Of a stretch of 64,000 bases of DNA, positions 23,909 to 33,798 are shown one piece after another. Below the pieces are notes generated by a model, which worked only from the letters and a program-made list of their open reading frames with translations, had not been told where the DNA came from and made no database searches. Source of the stretch: Empedobacter stercoris (GTDB taxonomy: Bacteria > Bacteroidota > Bacteroidia > Flavobacteriales > Weeksellaceae); NCBI RefSeq assembly GCF_965137335.1, contig NZ_CBCRZD010000005.1, one strand, 5' to 3'. The position numbers were made by a program, and so were the translations under genes. The first letter of the stretch is position 1. Each line of letters opens with the position of its first letter.

Positions 23909-24547
23909 TTAATGATTTCTGAAATCTTCGATTTCCTTTCTGATATCTTCATATCGTTTTCTCAAATCATCTGAAATTGTATTTGGTAAATTTTTAACTC
24001 TTTTCAATTGAAATGAAATAAAAATTGCAAATATACCTGATGAAATGATAGCTAAACCAAGCCATATAACAGCTGTTAATCCTGCTAATTGTGGATTTGA
24101 AATTAATATAATCGAAATAATTAATCCAATAATTGCGAAAAATAAAGAGAATCCCCAATCTTTAACACCATAGTTTTTAAGTTCAAAAGCATAACTAATT
24201 CCCGAAATTGAACGGAATAGCACTAAGAATCCAACATAAAATGCAAAAACTTCTAAACTTAGAATAGGATTAATCACTAACATAAATCCTACAATAGCAG
24301 TGATAATTCCAAAAGCTAATGTCCAACCCCAACTATCTATTTCATCTTTATTAGAAAGTGAAAAAACAATTTCAGAAATTCCAGAGAATAAAAATGATAC
24401 AGCAAAAAACACTGAAAGTGCAACATAAGAAGCTACAGGAGAGACAAAAGTGTAAATTCCTAATCCAACAAATAATAATCCTATGATTAATAAAATCCAC
24501 CAATATTTGATAGAATTCTTGATTGATTTGTAAAAAGTACGAGCCAT
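23909..24547 (-). CDS. HdeD-like (DUF308) six-pass membrane protein
   Basis: A 212-residue protein from MARTFYKSIKNSIKYWWILL; a further upstream Met would add 17 residues and is less likely. Six hydrophobic helices in three hairpin-like repeats (each near a LSxxxxxSG or similar run) match the HdeD/DUF308 family, named for an E. coli acid-stress membrane protein. The cytoplasmic C-terminus is charged and helical (RKRYEDIRKEIEDFRNH). The exact role is unknown. Confidence 0.8.
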   Translation of the reverse strand: MARTFYKSIKNSIKYWWILLIIGLLFVGLGIYTFVSPVASYVALSVFFAVSFLFSGISEIVFSLSNKDEIDSWGWTLAFGIITAIVGFMLVINPILSLEVFAFYVGFLVLFRSISGISYAFELKNYGVKDWGFSLFFAIIGLIISIILISNPQLAGLTAVIWLGLAIISSGIFAIFISFQLKRVKNLPNTISDDLRKRYEDIRKEIEDFRNH

Positions 24548-24690
24548 TTTAAATATAGATTTTAAATTATAAAACCTTAAATTTAAGAAATTCTCCAAAA
24601 AGGAGCATTGTTTTTTGCATAATTTATAATCATCAAAGATTGTTTAAAAATGAAGATTTATTTCATATATAAATAAAAACAAAATAGCCT

Positions 24691-24698
24691 TAACTTTG
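24691..24698 (+). promoter_or_regulatory. Candidate -7 motif of mvaS
   Basis: TAACTTTG fits TAnnTTTG, 24 bp before the mvaS start codon. Confidence 0.45.
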
Positions 24699-24722
24699 AA
24701 GTTCGCTTAAAAATCAACGAAA

Positions 24723-26048
24723 ATGAAGTATGGAATAGAAGCGGCTTCTATCTACGTTCCGCATATATATTTACCAATTAAAGATTTGGCAATTCAACGC
24801 AATATTGATCCTGATAAACTTGAAATTGGATTAGGTTTAAAGAAAATGGCTGTTTTAGATGCTCACGAAGATACTGCAACTATTGCTGCGAATGCTTTAT
24901 TGAAATTAATTATTGATTTTAACATCAATCCGAACGAAATTGGACGAATTTATTTAGGAACAGAAAGTGCATTGGATGGTGCTAAACCAACGGCTACTTA
25001 TGCCATTCAGTTAGTAGAATCTGTTTTAGAAAATCAATTTGGAGAACGACCTTTCAAACACACAGATGTTGTAGATATGACGTTTGCTTGTGTTGGAGGC
25101 GTTGATGCTTTACACAATTCTATTGACTATGTTCGAGTAAATCCAGCTAAAAAAGCAATTGTTATCGCGGCAGATTATGCAAAGTATGGATTAGAATCGA
25201 CAGGAGAATATACACAAGGCGCTGGTGCTGTTGCAATGTTGATTTCGAATCAACCTGATTTGATCGCATTTGATAATAATTGGGGAATTGGAATGGAATC
25301 TGTTTTCGATTTCTTTAAACCTCATCAAGCGACTTCGAATAGAAATATTTTAAATGCATTAGAAACAACAAAATCTGAAATTGAGATTTTCTCTGATGAA
25401 CCTGTTTTTGACGGTCAATATTCTAACGAATGTTATAAAAACAGAGTAAGAGAAGCCTATTTTAATTTTAAAGATCAAACAAATGTTGAAGGAAAATTGT
25501 ATGAAAACTGGCGATATATTGCCTTTCATTTACCTTATGCATTTCAAGGAAAAAGAATGTTTTCGGATGTTTTTGCTTTAGAAAATGGTCAAGATAATTC
25601 GAATGATAATTTAAAAATAATTTCAAAATCGGATGAATATAAAGCGTTAATCAAAGAAAAAGTAGAGCCAACTCAACGTGCTTCTTCTGAGATCGGAAAT
25701 ATGTATACTGCTTCAATTTTCACTGCATTTTTATCGGCTTTACAAGTTAGTACTGATAACAATGAAGATTTAACAGGAAAAACAGTAGGTTTTATTTCTT
25801 ACGGTTCTGGTTCAAAATCTAAAGTTTTCCAAGGAAAAATTGGGGAAGGTTGGAAAGATGTAATGAATAAAGTTGATTTGTTTAATTATTTGAATCAAAG
25901 AGAAGCTATTTCATTTGAACAATACGAGGATTTGCATAATAAAAATCAGAAAACTTCAATTAATGCTTCAAAAGGGTTCGCTTTAGAACGCATTGAATCT
26001 GAAATTTCCGATTTGAAAGGTGCAAGATATTATACATTTATAAAATAA
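24723..26048 (+). CDS. mvaS: Hydroxymethylglutaryl-CoA synthase
   Basis: A 441-residue enzyme that condenses acetoacetyl-CoA with acetyl-CoA to HMG-CoA, an early step of the mevalonate route to isoprenoids. The nucleophile is Cys123 in DMTFACVGGVDAL; Glu81 (GTESALDG), the AADYA segment and His in AFHLPYAFQGK complete the active site. Length fits the bacterial-type enzyme. The gene is monocistronic, with its own promoter motif and a terminator. Other mevalonate genes are not in the window. Confidence 0.93.
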   Translation: MKYGIEAASIYVPHIYLPIKDLAIQRNIDPDKLEIGLGLKKMAVLDAHEDTATIAANALLKLIIDFNINPNEIGRIYLGTESALDGAKPTATYAIQLVESVLENQFGERPFKHTDVVDMTFACVGGVDALHNSIDYVRVNPAKKAIVIAADYAKYGLESTGEYTQGAGAVAMLISNQPDLIAFDNNWGIGMESVFDFFKPHQATSNRNILNALETTKSEIEIFSDEPVFDGQYSNECYKNRVREAYFNFKDQTNVEGKLYENWRYIAFHLPYAFQGKRMFSDVFALENGQDNSNDNLKIISKSDEYKALIKEKVEPTQRASSEIGNMYTASIFTAFLSALQVSTDNNEDLTGKTVGFISYGSGSKSKVFQGKIGEGWKDVMNKVDLFNYLNQREAISFEQYEDLHNKNQKTSINASKGFALERIESEISDLKGARYYTFIK

Positions 26049-26054
26049 AAAAAT

Positions 26055-26085
26055 AAAAAAATCGCTCATTTGAGCGATTTTTTTT
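26055..26085. terminator. Bidirectional terminator between mvaS and the MATE gene
   Basis: AAAAAATCGCTCA and TGAGCGATTTTTT form a stem with a 2-base centre and T-runs on both strands. The end overlaps the last bases of the MATE gene. Confidence 0.9.
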
Positions 26086-27508
26086 ATACTATTTTCAATT
26101 TCCATTTCCCTCGTTTAAAAAGTATAAATGCTAAAATTGCAATAAATGTTTCAGCAACAGGAATTGCTATAAAAACACCTTCTTCTCTCAATTCGAAATG
26201 GTAAGACAATATATACGCTAATGGAATTTGAAACAACCAAAATCCAACAAAATTAATAATGGTTGGCGTCATCGTATCACCAGCACCGTTAAACGCATTC
26301 ATCATCACCATTCCAATTCCATACAAAAGAAAACCACTTGCCAAAATATACATTCCTTCCTTTGCAACAAGTTTAATAGACTCTTCTGTTGTAAATATTG
26401 AAACTAAATAATTGCTCAAACCATAAAAAACTATGCTTATTATTAGCATATAAATAATATTAAATTTCATAGTCATTAAAACCGATTTTTCTGCTTTTTC
26501 GGGATCTCTATTTCCTAAATTTTGTCCTACCAACGTTGCTGCTGCATTACTTAATCCCCAAGCAGGCAACATAAAAAACATCATTAATCGCAATGCAGTT
26601 TGATAACCTGACGAAGCTATTTCTCCTCCTGTTTGTGCAACAATCCGTGCTAAAATTATCCAACTACAACTTGCTATAACATATTGAACAATTGCAGGAA
26701 TAGCAATTCGTAAAATATTGAGAATTAAATTAGATTTTGGCACAAAATAAGACCATTTGATTTGAATTAATGAGTCTTTTTTCTTTAAATAATACAGTTG
26801 ATAGACAACCCCACAACTTCTACCGATTGCTGTTGATAATGCTGCTCCTTCTAATCCCATTTCTGGAAAAAAGAACCAACCACGAACAAGAATTGGACAC
26901 AAAATAATATTGATCCCGTTTGCTAACCATAAACTTTTCATGGCAATTGCGGCATTTCCTGCACCACGAAAAATTCCATTTATTAAGAATAGAAGGACAA
27001 TACTTAAACAACTCACCATCATAATCTTGGTAAAGTTTTTACCATATTCGGCTGCTTCTTCAGAAGAGCCCATCCAAATCAATAAATCTTTAGAATAAAT
27101 AAATCCGAAAACACTTAATAAAATGGTAATCAATATGGATAATAAAATTGCTTGCGAAGCACTTTCAGATGCTTTTATAGGATTTTTCTCGCCAATTCTC
27201 CGTGCAATAATAGCGGTTGCAGCCATGCTTATTCCAATCGAAATCGAATAAACTATTGTTAATAAAGATTCGGTTAGTCCTACTGTTTGTATCGCAAAAG
27301 CGCTTTCTTTTAAATGACCTACAAAATATAAATCAACCAAGGCAAAAACAGATTCCATCACCATTTCGAACATCATCGGAATAGCCAATAAGAATACAGA
27401 TCTACGAATTGGAATTGCAGTTAAATCTAAATTTTCGCTTGAAAAAGATTGCTTAATCAACAAGAAAACGGACCTAATTTTAGCTGTTAAAGACTTTTCT
27501 AAAGTCAT
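26084..27508 (-). CDS. MATE family efflux transporter
   Basis: A 474-residue inner-membrane antiporter with about 12 hydrophobic helices in two related halves. It has MATE-typical segments such as ESVFALVDLYFVGHLKESA near the start, the glycine-rich NGIFRGAGNA and the mirrored NAFNGAGDTMTPT in the second half. Members export drugs or metabolites using Na+ or H+ gradients. It is divergent from the prolyl oligopeptidase gene across a 193-bp gap. Substrate unknown. Confidence 0.92.
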   Translation of the reverse strand: MTLEKSLTAKIRSVFLLIKQSFSSENLDLTAIPIRRSVFLLAIPMMFEMVMESVFALVDLYFVGHLKESAFAIQTVGLTESLLTIVYSISIGISMAATAIIARRIGEKNPIKASESASQAILLSILITILLSVFGFIYSKDLLIWMGSSEEAAEYGKNFTKIMMVSCLSIVLLFLINGIFRGAGNAAIAMKSLWLANGINIILCPILVRGWFFFPEMGLEGAALSTAIGRSCGVVYQLYYLKKKDSLIQIKWSYFVPKSNLILNILRIAIPAIVQYVIASCSWIILARIVAQTGGEIASSGYQTALRLMMFFMLPAWGLSNAAATLVGQNLGNRDPEKAEKSVLMTMKFNIIYMLIISIVFYGLSNYLVSIFTTEESIKLVAKEGMYILASGFLLYGIGMVMMNAFNGAGDTMTPTIINFVGFWLFQIPLAYILSYHFELREEGVFIAIPVAETFIAILAFILFKRGKWKLKIV

Positions 27509-27701
27509 TTTTTAGGTTTTATGAATGAAAAATAATTGATAAAAAATTAAATCAAAATGAATTTAATGTAAAGTTGCCGCGAAGAGTTAAGTATCCATTT
27601 AAAATTGGTAAGGATTTTGCACAAATTTAAATCATTTTTTTCAATACCAATTTATCTTTTTGGTTTTATTATCTTTACCAAAACAGCTATTATATAGAGA
27701 A

Positions 27702-29816
27702 ATGAAAAAAACTGCTTTTATTTTATTTAATGTTGCCCTTATGGTAGGAGTGAATGCACAGAGTTACAAAAAAAAATACCCAGACACGAAAAAAATTAAT
27801 CATGTTGACACGTATTTTGGAGAAGAAGTACAAGATCCATATCGTTGGTTAGAAGATGATTTGTCTGATGACACAAAAAAATGGGTGATTGAACAAAATA
27901 AAGCGACTTATGCTTATTTGAATGAGATTCCGTTACGCACGCAATTGAAAAAATCGTTGACAGATATCTGGAATTACGAAAAAATATCTACGCCTTTCAA
28001 AGAAGGTGATTATACCTACTATTATAAAAATGATGGTTTGCAACAGCATTCTGTTTTGTACCGTAAATTAGGAGAAAATGGAGCAGAAGAAGTTTTCTTA
28101 GATCCAAATAAATTCTCAAAAGATGGTTCTGTTTCTTTAGCAGATGTAAGTTTTTCGAAAGACGGAAGCTTAGTTGCCTATTCTATTTCAGAAGGTGGAT
28201 CGGATTGGAGAAAAGTGATTGTTTTAAATGCGAAAGATAAAACACAAGTTGGAGAAACTTTGATTGATGTTAAATTCTCTGGTACAGCTTGGAAAGGAAA
28301 CGAAGGTTTCTATTATTCTTCTTATGATAAACCAAAAGGATCTGAATTATCAGAAAAAACAGATCAGCATAAATTATATTACCACAAATTAGGAACAGCT
28401 CAGAAAAAAGATCAATTAATTTTTGGAGGAGCAGAAATGCCTCGTCGTTACGTTGGTGCTTATTTGACTGATGATGAACGCTACTTAATCATTACAGCTG
28501 CAAACTCGACAACAGGAAATGAGTTGTACTATCAAGATTTATCAACAACCAATTCTCCAATTGTAAACATTGTAAATAATTTTGAGACAAATACTTCTGT
28601 AATCGACAATGATGGAGAAACGTTCTATTTATTTACAAATAATAAAGCACCTAACAACAAGGTTGTAAAAGCTACAATCTCAGATTTGAGTGAGCCTGCT
28701 TGGCAAACGGTTATTCCTGAAACAGAAAATGTATTATCCGTTTCTACAGGAGGAGGGTATTTATTTGCAAAATACTTAAAAGATGCTATTTCTGTTGTTG
28801 AACAATATAAATATGATGGAACTAAAGTTCGTCAAATTACATTACCTGGAGTTGGTACTGCATCAGGATTTGGAGGAAAAAAAACAGAGAAAGAAATTTA
28901 TTTCGGTTTCTCAAATTATATCACACCATCAACAAGTTATAAATTTAATGTAGAAACAGGTTCTTCTGATGTTTACATCAAACCAAATGTAAAATTTAAT
29001 TCGGATGATTATATTTCGGAACAAGTATTCTATGCGTCAAAAGATGGCACAAAAGTTCCGATGATTATTACATACAAGAAAGGATTAAAGAAAAATGGTA
29101 AAAACCCAACAATCGTTTATGGATATGGTGGCTTCAATATTAGTTTAACACCTGGTTTTAGTCCTGCAACTGCTGCTTGGATTGAAAATGGCGGTATTTA
29201 TGCTGTTCCAAATTTACGCGGAGGTGGAGAATATGGTAAAAAATGGCACGATGGTGGACGTCAGTTCAATAAATTGAATGTTTTTAACGATTTTATCGCT
29301 GCTGCCGAATATTTACAAACAAACAATTATACGTCGCCAGATTACACTGCATTATCAGGGGGATCTAACGGTGGTTTATTGGTTGGAGCTACAGAAACCA
29401 TAAATCCTAAAATTGCTAAAGTTGCTTTGCCTGCTGTTGGAGTTTTAGACATGTTGCGTTACCACACATTTACTGCTGGAGCAGGTTGGGGATATGATTA
29501 CGGAACTGCTGATGATAGCAAAGAGATGTTTGATTATCTGAAAGCATATTCACCTGTTCACAATGTTAAAGAAGGAACATGTTATCCCGCAACTCTGGTT
29601 ACGACTGGAGATCACGATGACCGTGTAGTTCCTGCGCATTCATATAAATTTGCAGCAGAATTACAAAAGAAACAAGCTTGTGATAATCCTGTATTAATCA
29701 GAATTGAAACTAAAGCTGGTCACGGAGCAGGTCGTTCGACAGAAGTTGTAATTAACGAAACAGCTGATAAATATGCATTCACATTGTGGAACATGGGAAT
29801 CAAAAAATTGAAGTAA
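27702..29816 (+). CDS. Prolyl oligopeptidase (S9A), exported
   Basis: A 704-residue serine peptidase that cuts after proline in short peptides. ATG 27702 is chosen because it gives a signal peptide (MKKTAFILFNVALMVGVNA); upstream codons come from non-conserved sequence. The N-terminal part has the family motif DPYRWLEDD and a seven-bladed propeller; the C-terminal hydrolase has Ser555 (SGGSNGGLL), Asp in DHDDR (637-641) and His674 (GHGAG). Length matches the family. The export signal suggests periplasmic peptide use. Confidence 0.94.
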   Translation: MKKTAFILFNVALMVGVNAQSYKKKYPDTKKINHVDTYFGEEVQDPYRWLEDDLSDDTKKWVIEQNKATYAYLNEIPLRTQLKKSLTDIWNYEKISTPFKEGDYTYYYKNDGLQQHSVLYRKLGENGAEEVFLDPNKFSKDGSVSLADVSFSKDGSLVAYSISEGGSDWRKVIVLNAKDKTQVGETLIDVKFSGTAWKGNEGFYYSSYDKPKGSELSEKTDQHKLYYHKLGTAQKKDQLIFGGAEMPRRYVGAYLTDDERYLIITAANSTTGNELYYQDLSTTNSPIVNIVNNFETNTSVIDNDGETFYLFTNNKAPNNKVVKATISDLSEPAWQTVIPETENVLSVSTGGGYLFAKYLKDAISVVEQYKYDGTKVRQITLPGVGTASGFGGKKTEKEIYFGFSNYITPSTSYKFNVETGSSDVYIKPNVKFNSDDYISEQVFYASKDGTKVPMIITYKKGLKKNGKNPTIVYGYGGFNISLTPGFSPATAAWIENGGIYAVPNLRGGGEYGKKWHDGGRQFNKLNVFNDFIAAAEYLQTNNYTSPDYTALSGGSNGGLLVGATETINPKIAKVALPAVGVLDMLRYHTFTAGAGWGYDYGTADDSKEMFDYLKAYSPVHNVKEGTCYPATLVTTGDHDDRVVPAHSYKFAAELQKKQACDNPVLIRIETKAGHGAGRSTEVVINETADKYAFTLWNMGIKKLK

Positions 29817-29836
29817 TAAAATCAATTTAATAACTC

Positions 29837-29870
29837 AAAAATCCATCTGATTATTCAGGTGGATTTTTTA
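29837..29870 (+). terminator. Terminator of the oligopeptidase gene
   Basis: AAAATCCATCTGA and TCAGGTGGATTTT form a long stem (one G-T pair) with loop TTAT and a following T-run. Confidence 0.88.
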
Positions 29871-29892
29871 ATTTTATCCAAAATATAATCGA

Positions 29893-30816
29893 ATGAAAAA
29901 ATTATTTACTCTACTTATCTTATGTTCAACCTTTTCTTTTGGACAATATATTTCTAAAGCGAAAATAATTTCAAATCAAACGAATAATACTTTTGAAATT
30001 AGGGACGTAAGCTATATTAATGATGGAAAAGGAATTCAATTTAAAACAGATTTATCTAAAAATACGTTCGCAATTGTTCGACTAAAAGATTTTAAATTAA
30101 TCTTTGATAATGAAGATTACTCAAAGAATATTCCGCAAATTAAAGGCGTTTTTAACCAAAAAGAATTCTCTTATCCCGATGGTTTATATTTAACAAAGGA
30201 TGATTTTATTTCGAAAAAGACAGAAGATAGATTATTTGAGATGAAACCTAATCTTTATGCTGATTTATTTGAACAGTCAGCAGATTTAGTAAACTTTTAT
30301 GATAAAAACGGGAAATTTCCTGAATATCAACAACGAGATTATTTCGCAATTGTTAAAAATGGGGATATTTATTTTAACGTAAAAGAAATTAAAAAGATAG
30401 CTAAGGAGAAAAAGATTTTGTTGGCAAAAGAAATTCCTAATTTTGCTTATGTAAGAGTAAAAGCAGGTTCAGATCATCATTTATATATGGAATTACCAAG
30501 ATCTCAACAGAATAATGGTTATTTAATGATGTTTGGAATGGCAGGAGCAATTGCTTCGACCATCATTAATACAACTGATTCTAAAGAAGAATATTCCGAA
30601 AATTATATAAATCTTGTAAAGGAAGGAATTATCACTCTTAATCCTAACGATTATAAAGGAATTATATTCAATACTAAAAATAAAGAATTTGAAATACTAT
30701 CGAATTGTTCTGATTTGAGTAATTATTCAACTCGATATAATAATTCAATGCTTAATTTAGATTGTAAATCACATTATTCTATAGATAAACAAAGAGAAAT
30801 ATTAAATAACCTTTAA
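29893..30816 (+). CDS. Exported protein of unknown function
   Basis: A 307-residue protein that I do not recognise. It has a signal peptide (MKKLFTLLILCSTFSFG, with Q following), mixed beta-rich sequence and one short hydrophobic stretch (LMMFGMAGAIASTII, about residues 212-226) that could be a membrane helix or a buried core. A late Cys pair (CSDLSNY ... NLDCKSH) could form a disulfide. It lies 10 bp before an alcohol dehydrogenase gene on the same strand, so the two may share a transcript, though their functions do not seem linked. Confidence 0.6.
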   Translation: MKKLFTLLILCSTFSFGQYISKAKIISNQTNNTFEIRDVSYINDGKGIQFKTDLSKNTFAIVRLKDFKLIFDNEDYSKNIPQIKGVFNQKEFSYPDGLYLTKDDFISKKTEDRLFEMKPNLYADLFEQSADLVNFYDKNGKFPEYQQRDYFAIVKNGDIYFNVKEIKKIAKEKKILLAKEIPNFAYVRVKAGSDHHLYMELPRSQQNNGYLMMFGMAGAIASTIINTTDSKEEYSENYINLVKEGIITLNPNDYKGIIFNTKNKEFEILSNCSDLSNYSTRYNNSMLNLDCKSHYSIDKQREILNNL

Positions 30817-30826
30817 TAAGTACAAA

Positions 30827-31876
30827 ATGAACACAAAAGCATACGCAGCATTTAACGAAACAGATGCATTAGGACCACACACGATAGAACGTCGCACATT
30901 ATCTCCAAAAGATATTTTTATAGATATTGATTATTGTGGTGTTTGTCACAGCGATATTCATACGGTAAAAGGGGATTGGGGAAAACCAAATTATCCCGTT
31001 GTTCCTGGTCACGAAATTATTGGTCGTGTCAAAGAAATCGGTTCTGAAGTAACCAAATTCAAAGTTGGAGATTTAGTTGGAGTTGGTTGTATGGTTGAAT
31101 CTTGTCAACATTGTCATCCTTGTGACGAAGGTTTAGAACAATATTGTGAAAATGGATCAACAGGTACATACAATTCTAAAAATTCTAAACATGGTGGAAT
31201 TACCTACGGAGGTTATTCAGAAAACATTGTGGTAGAAGAAAACTTTGTTCTTCATGTCCCAGAAAATATTGATGTAAAAGCTGCTGCACCATTATTGTGT
31301 GCTGGTATTACAACTTGGTCGCCTTTGCGTCATTGGAATGTAAAAGCTGGCGATAAAGTTGGTGTAGTTGGACTTGGAGGTTTAGGCCACATGGGGGTTA
31401 AATTTGCTAAAGCAATGGGTGCTCATGTAGTGATGATTACCACTTCTGAATCAAAAGGTGAAGATGCAAAAAAATTAGGCGCAGATGAAGTTCTTATTTC
31501 AAAAGATGCTGACCAAATGAAAGCACAACGAAATACCTTTGATTTCTTATTGAATACAATACCGGTGAAACATGATGTCAATCCATATTTAGCTTTACTT
31601 AAGCTTGACAAAACAATGTGTATGGTAGGTGCGATAGAACCTTTGGATGCAATTCATGGTGGATTATTGATTTTGAAACGTCGTAATTTAACGGGTTCAT
31701 TAATTGGCGGAATCAAAGAAACACAAGAAATGTTAGATTTTTGCGGTGAACATAACATTGTTTCGGATGTAGAAATGATCGATATTCAAAATATTAATAC
31801 CGCTTACGAACGTATGATGAAGTCTGATGTCAAATATCGCTTTGTGATTGACATTAAATCATTAAAAAACTCTTAG
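30827..31876 (+). CDS. Zinc-dependent alcohol dehydrogenase, cinnamyl/YahK type
   Basis: A 349-residue NAD(P)-dependent dehydrogenase. The catalytic zinc site is CGVCHSDIHTVKG with Cys and the later GHEIIGRV His-Glu; the structural zinc site is the Cys cluster MVESCQHCHPCDEGLEQYC; the Rossmann motif is VGLGGLGHMGVKFAKAMG. This is the family of broad-range aldehyde reductases such as YahK and cinnamyl alcohol dehydrogenases. The substrate is not fixed by sequence. A strong terminator follows. Confidence 0.93.
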   Translation: MNTKAYAAFNETDALGPHTIERRTLSPKDIFIDIDYCGVCHSDIHTVKGDWGKPNYPVVPGHEIIGRVKEIGSEVTKFKVGDLVGVGCMVESCQHCHPCDEGLEQYCENGSTGTYNSKNSKHGGITYGGYSENIVVEENFVLHVPENIDVKAAAPLLCAGITTWSPLRHWNVKAGDKVGVVGLGGLGHMGVKFAKAMGAHVVMITTSESKGEDAKKLGADEVLISKDADQMKAQRNTFDFLLNTIPVKHDVNPYLALLKLDKTMCMVGAIEPLDAIHGGLLILKRRNLTGSLIGGIKETQEMLDFCGEHNIVSDVEMIDIQNINTAYERMMKSDVKYRFVIDIKSLKNS

Positions 31877-31890
31877 AATTCTAACGTTAT

Positions 31891-31924
31891 AAAAAAATCC
31901 GCTCAATCTAGCGGATTTTTTTTT
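31891..31924 (+). terminator. Terminator of the dehydrogenase gene
   Basis: AAAAATCCGCT and AGCGGATTTTT form a stem with a 6-base loop and a long T-run. Confidence 0.9.
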
Positions 31925-31940
31925 ATTAAATCTACGAGTT

Positions 31941-32153
31941 TCACTTCAAGACAGAATCTTTAGAAACTTCTGTTTTATTCACAGTTTTTGAAGAATCTAC
32001 AGTAACTCCTTCTACAGAATCGGCAGACGGAACTTCGATTATTGATGAATCTACATTTTCTGGTGTAGTAACTTCTGGCTGAGAAGCTTCTTTTTTACAA
32101 GAAATTGCAGTAAAAGTGAATGCTGCAAACGCAAATAACGCTAATTTTTTCAT
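31941..32153 (-). CDS. Small Ser/Thr/Val-rich lipoprotein, copy B
   Basis: A 70-residue lipoprotein; ATG 32153 (MKKLALFAFAAFTFTAISCK) gives a perfect lipoprotein signal with Cys at the mature start, and longer starts are unlikely. The mature part is low-complexity: Ser, Thr, Val, Asp and Glu, no aromatic residues, probably disordered. It resembles the adjacent gene upstream in signal and composition (SADSVEGVTVDSSK versus SIKVDTIGKDSV), which points to an old duplication. Function unknown. Confidence 0.65.
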   Translation of the reverse strand: MKKLALFAFAAFTFTAISCKKEASQPEVTTPENVDSSIIEVPSADSVEGVTVDSSKTVNKTEVSKDSVLK

Positions 32154-32181
32154 TTGATTTTTATTTAATTTATTCTGCAAA

Positions 32182-32412
32182 TTATTTTTTCTCAGTTGTC
32201 GTAGTTGTTTCAACTTTTATAGAATCATTAATCACAACTGAATCTTTTCCAATTGTATCAACTTTAATTGAATCTTCTAATGTTGTAATGGTATCATTTT
32301 TCACATCAGTTTCTGTTTTTATTTCTTTCGATCCAAACAAATGACAAGAAGATAAACCCACCGCAGTCCCGAATACTCCTAATACAATTACGTTTAATGC
32401 TAATTTTTTCAT
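32182..32412 (-). CDS. Small Ser/Thr/Val-rich lipoprotein, copy A
   Basis: A 76-residue lipoprotein (MKKLALNVIVLGVFGTAVGLSSCH, Cys near residue 23) with a mature part of repeated Asp-Ser/Thr-Ile/Val units such as DSIKVDTIGKDSVVINDSIK. It is 28 bp upstream of its paralogue. The repeats could form a flexible periplasmic or surface tether. No known domain. Confidence 0.65.
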   Translation of the reverse strand: MKKLALNVIVLGVFGTAVGLSSCHLFGSKEIKTETDVKNDTITTLEDSIKVDTIGKDSVVINDSIKVETTTTTEKK

Positions 32413-32452
32413 AACTTTAATTTTTTAAATGTTTTAATTGATTTTAGATTGA

Positions 32453-32721
32453 AATGATATGTTGTATCATTTTGTTGAACCAAAGTTAATCTCACATCAA
32501 CGTTTTTTTCATGCAAGATGCTTGTAAGACAATTGTAATCGATCAAATGAAAATTCAACAAATGTTTTACAATAGAAAAAATTATTTAACAAGTCATTAA
32601 TAAAGAAATTCGACGAATCATATCAAAAAAATTATTTTATTTGTACTTGTATTAAAACAAGATTTGTAAAATATATTTTATTTTACAAGTTACTAAAAAC
32701 CAATCTTTTAAATTTTAATTT
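32453..32721. promoter_or_regulatory. Divergent upstream region with inverted repeats
   Basis: The 309-bp gap 32413-32721 holds a hairpin ATGATA/TATCAT near 32453-32471 and a perfect 10-bp inverted repeat TTGTAAAATA (32664-32673) and TATTTTACAA (32679-32688) with a 5-bp spacer, 33 bp before the TTG start of the next gene. These may be operators for the flanking divergent genes. No gene is visible in the gap. Confidence 0.4.
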
Positions 32722-33798
32722 TTGAGCAAATTTACAGATATAGAAATTTTCGAAATTCTAAAAAAAACGATTGCAACTCGATTTTTAGAAGATAATTCTG
32801 CTCAATCCGAAAATATCTCTGATTGGAAAGGTCAAGAAATTACGACTTTCCAAGATGACTTATTCAATAAAACCCGATCAACTGTAAGTGAAAAGTGGTT
32901 TTATACTTATTTTAAGTCAGATTTCAAGAAGCTTCCACGTATTGATATGCTCAATCTTTTGGCGCAATATTGTGGATTCAAGAATTGGGCGCATTTTGTT
33001 CAAATTCAAAAGAACGAACATTTTGGAACCCATAAAACAGAGGAAATACTGATTGATACAGAAGAAATCGAAAATTTATCCCAAGAAAATATTCCTTCGG
33101 ACGAAGTAGAAAAAGATACACAACAACAGATTAAACAACAAACTGAAAAAGAATTAAGTCCAATACAAGCTATTGATAAGAAACCAAAACTAAAACTGAT
33201 TTCAATTATAGCTTCTGTAATTCTTTTGTTATGTGGTATTGGAGTGGCTGTTTATTATTCATTTTTTGGACAACGCGAATATGAATTTTGTTTTGTTGAT
33301 TCCGATAGGCAAACAACCATCAATAACTCTGTCGAAGTGACAATTATAAGAGATGGATTTACGCCCTTGTATCTATCAACAAAAACAGGTTGTATTAAAT
33401 TCGAATCTCAAAAAGATACGATCAAAATGTTTGTGACTTCACCTTATTATAAACAAGATACGTTTAAGGTTAATTTACATCAATATAATCAACCCGAAAA
33501 GTTATTATTAGAACCTGATGATTATAAAATTATGCTGTATTATTATTCGAATTCAGCAAAAGATTTAAAACAGCGAATTTCTAAATTAAACCAGATGATT
33601 TCTGATGATGCGTTGATTTATCAAGTATATGATAATGATTTTTTCGGTGTAGAAATTCTTTCAAAACAACAGTATATCAATTTGGTTACAATGCCTACGA
33701 CTTCGTTAAAGAACTTTTCTTTAATCGAATCAGAAAGTAAAAAAGGTAAAATTGTTAAATTAAAATTTAAAATCCAGCAAGATGAGAACGATAAGTAA
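32722..33798 (+). CDS. Membrane-anchored protein of unknown function with TTG start
   Basis: A 358-residue protein that I do not recognise. The N-terminal 100 residues are helical and look like a small conserved cytoplasmic domain (FTDIEIFEILKKTIATRFLE, later MLNLLAQYCGFKNWAHFVQI). A Glu/Gln-rich linker and one membrane helix follow (about 157-178), then a periplasmic beta-rich domain of about 175 residues. The frame needs a TTG start at 32722; the next in-frame ATG would remove the conserved N-terminus. It overlaps the next gene by 17 bp. The layout (cytoplasmic domain, helix, outer domain) suggests signalling across the membrane. Confidence 0.65.
   Translation: MSKFTDIEIFEILKKTIATRFLEDNSAQSENISDWKGQEITTFQDDLFNKTRSTVSEKWFYTYFKSDFKKLPRIDMLNLLAQYCGFKNWAHFVQIQKNEHFGTHKTEEILIDTEEIENLSQENIPSDEVEKDTQQQIKQQTEKELSPIQAIDKKPKLKLISIIASVILLLCGIGVAVYYSFFGQREYEFCFVDSDRQTTINNSVEVTIIRDGFTPLYLSTKTGCIKFESQKDTIKMFVTSPYYKQDTFKVNLHQYNQPEKLLLEPDDYKIMLYYYSNSAKDLKQRISKLNQMISDDALIYQVYDNDFFGVEILSKQQYINLVTMPTTSLKNFSLIESESKKGKIVKLKFKIQQDENDK

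Noticed and set aside
23842..23922. 27-codon open frame after cls (MKKNALLSIGKIALGFIFVS)
   Set aside because: Too short, overlaps the end of the HdeD-like gene and has no further support; at most a signal-peptide-like relic.
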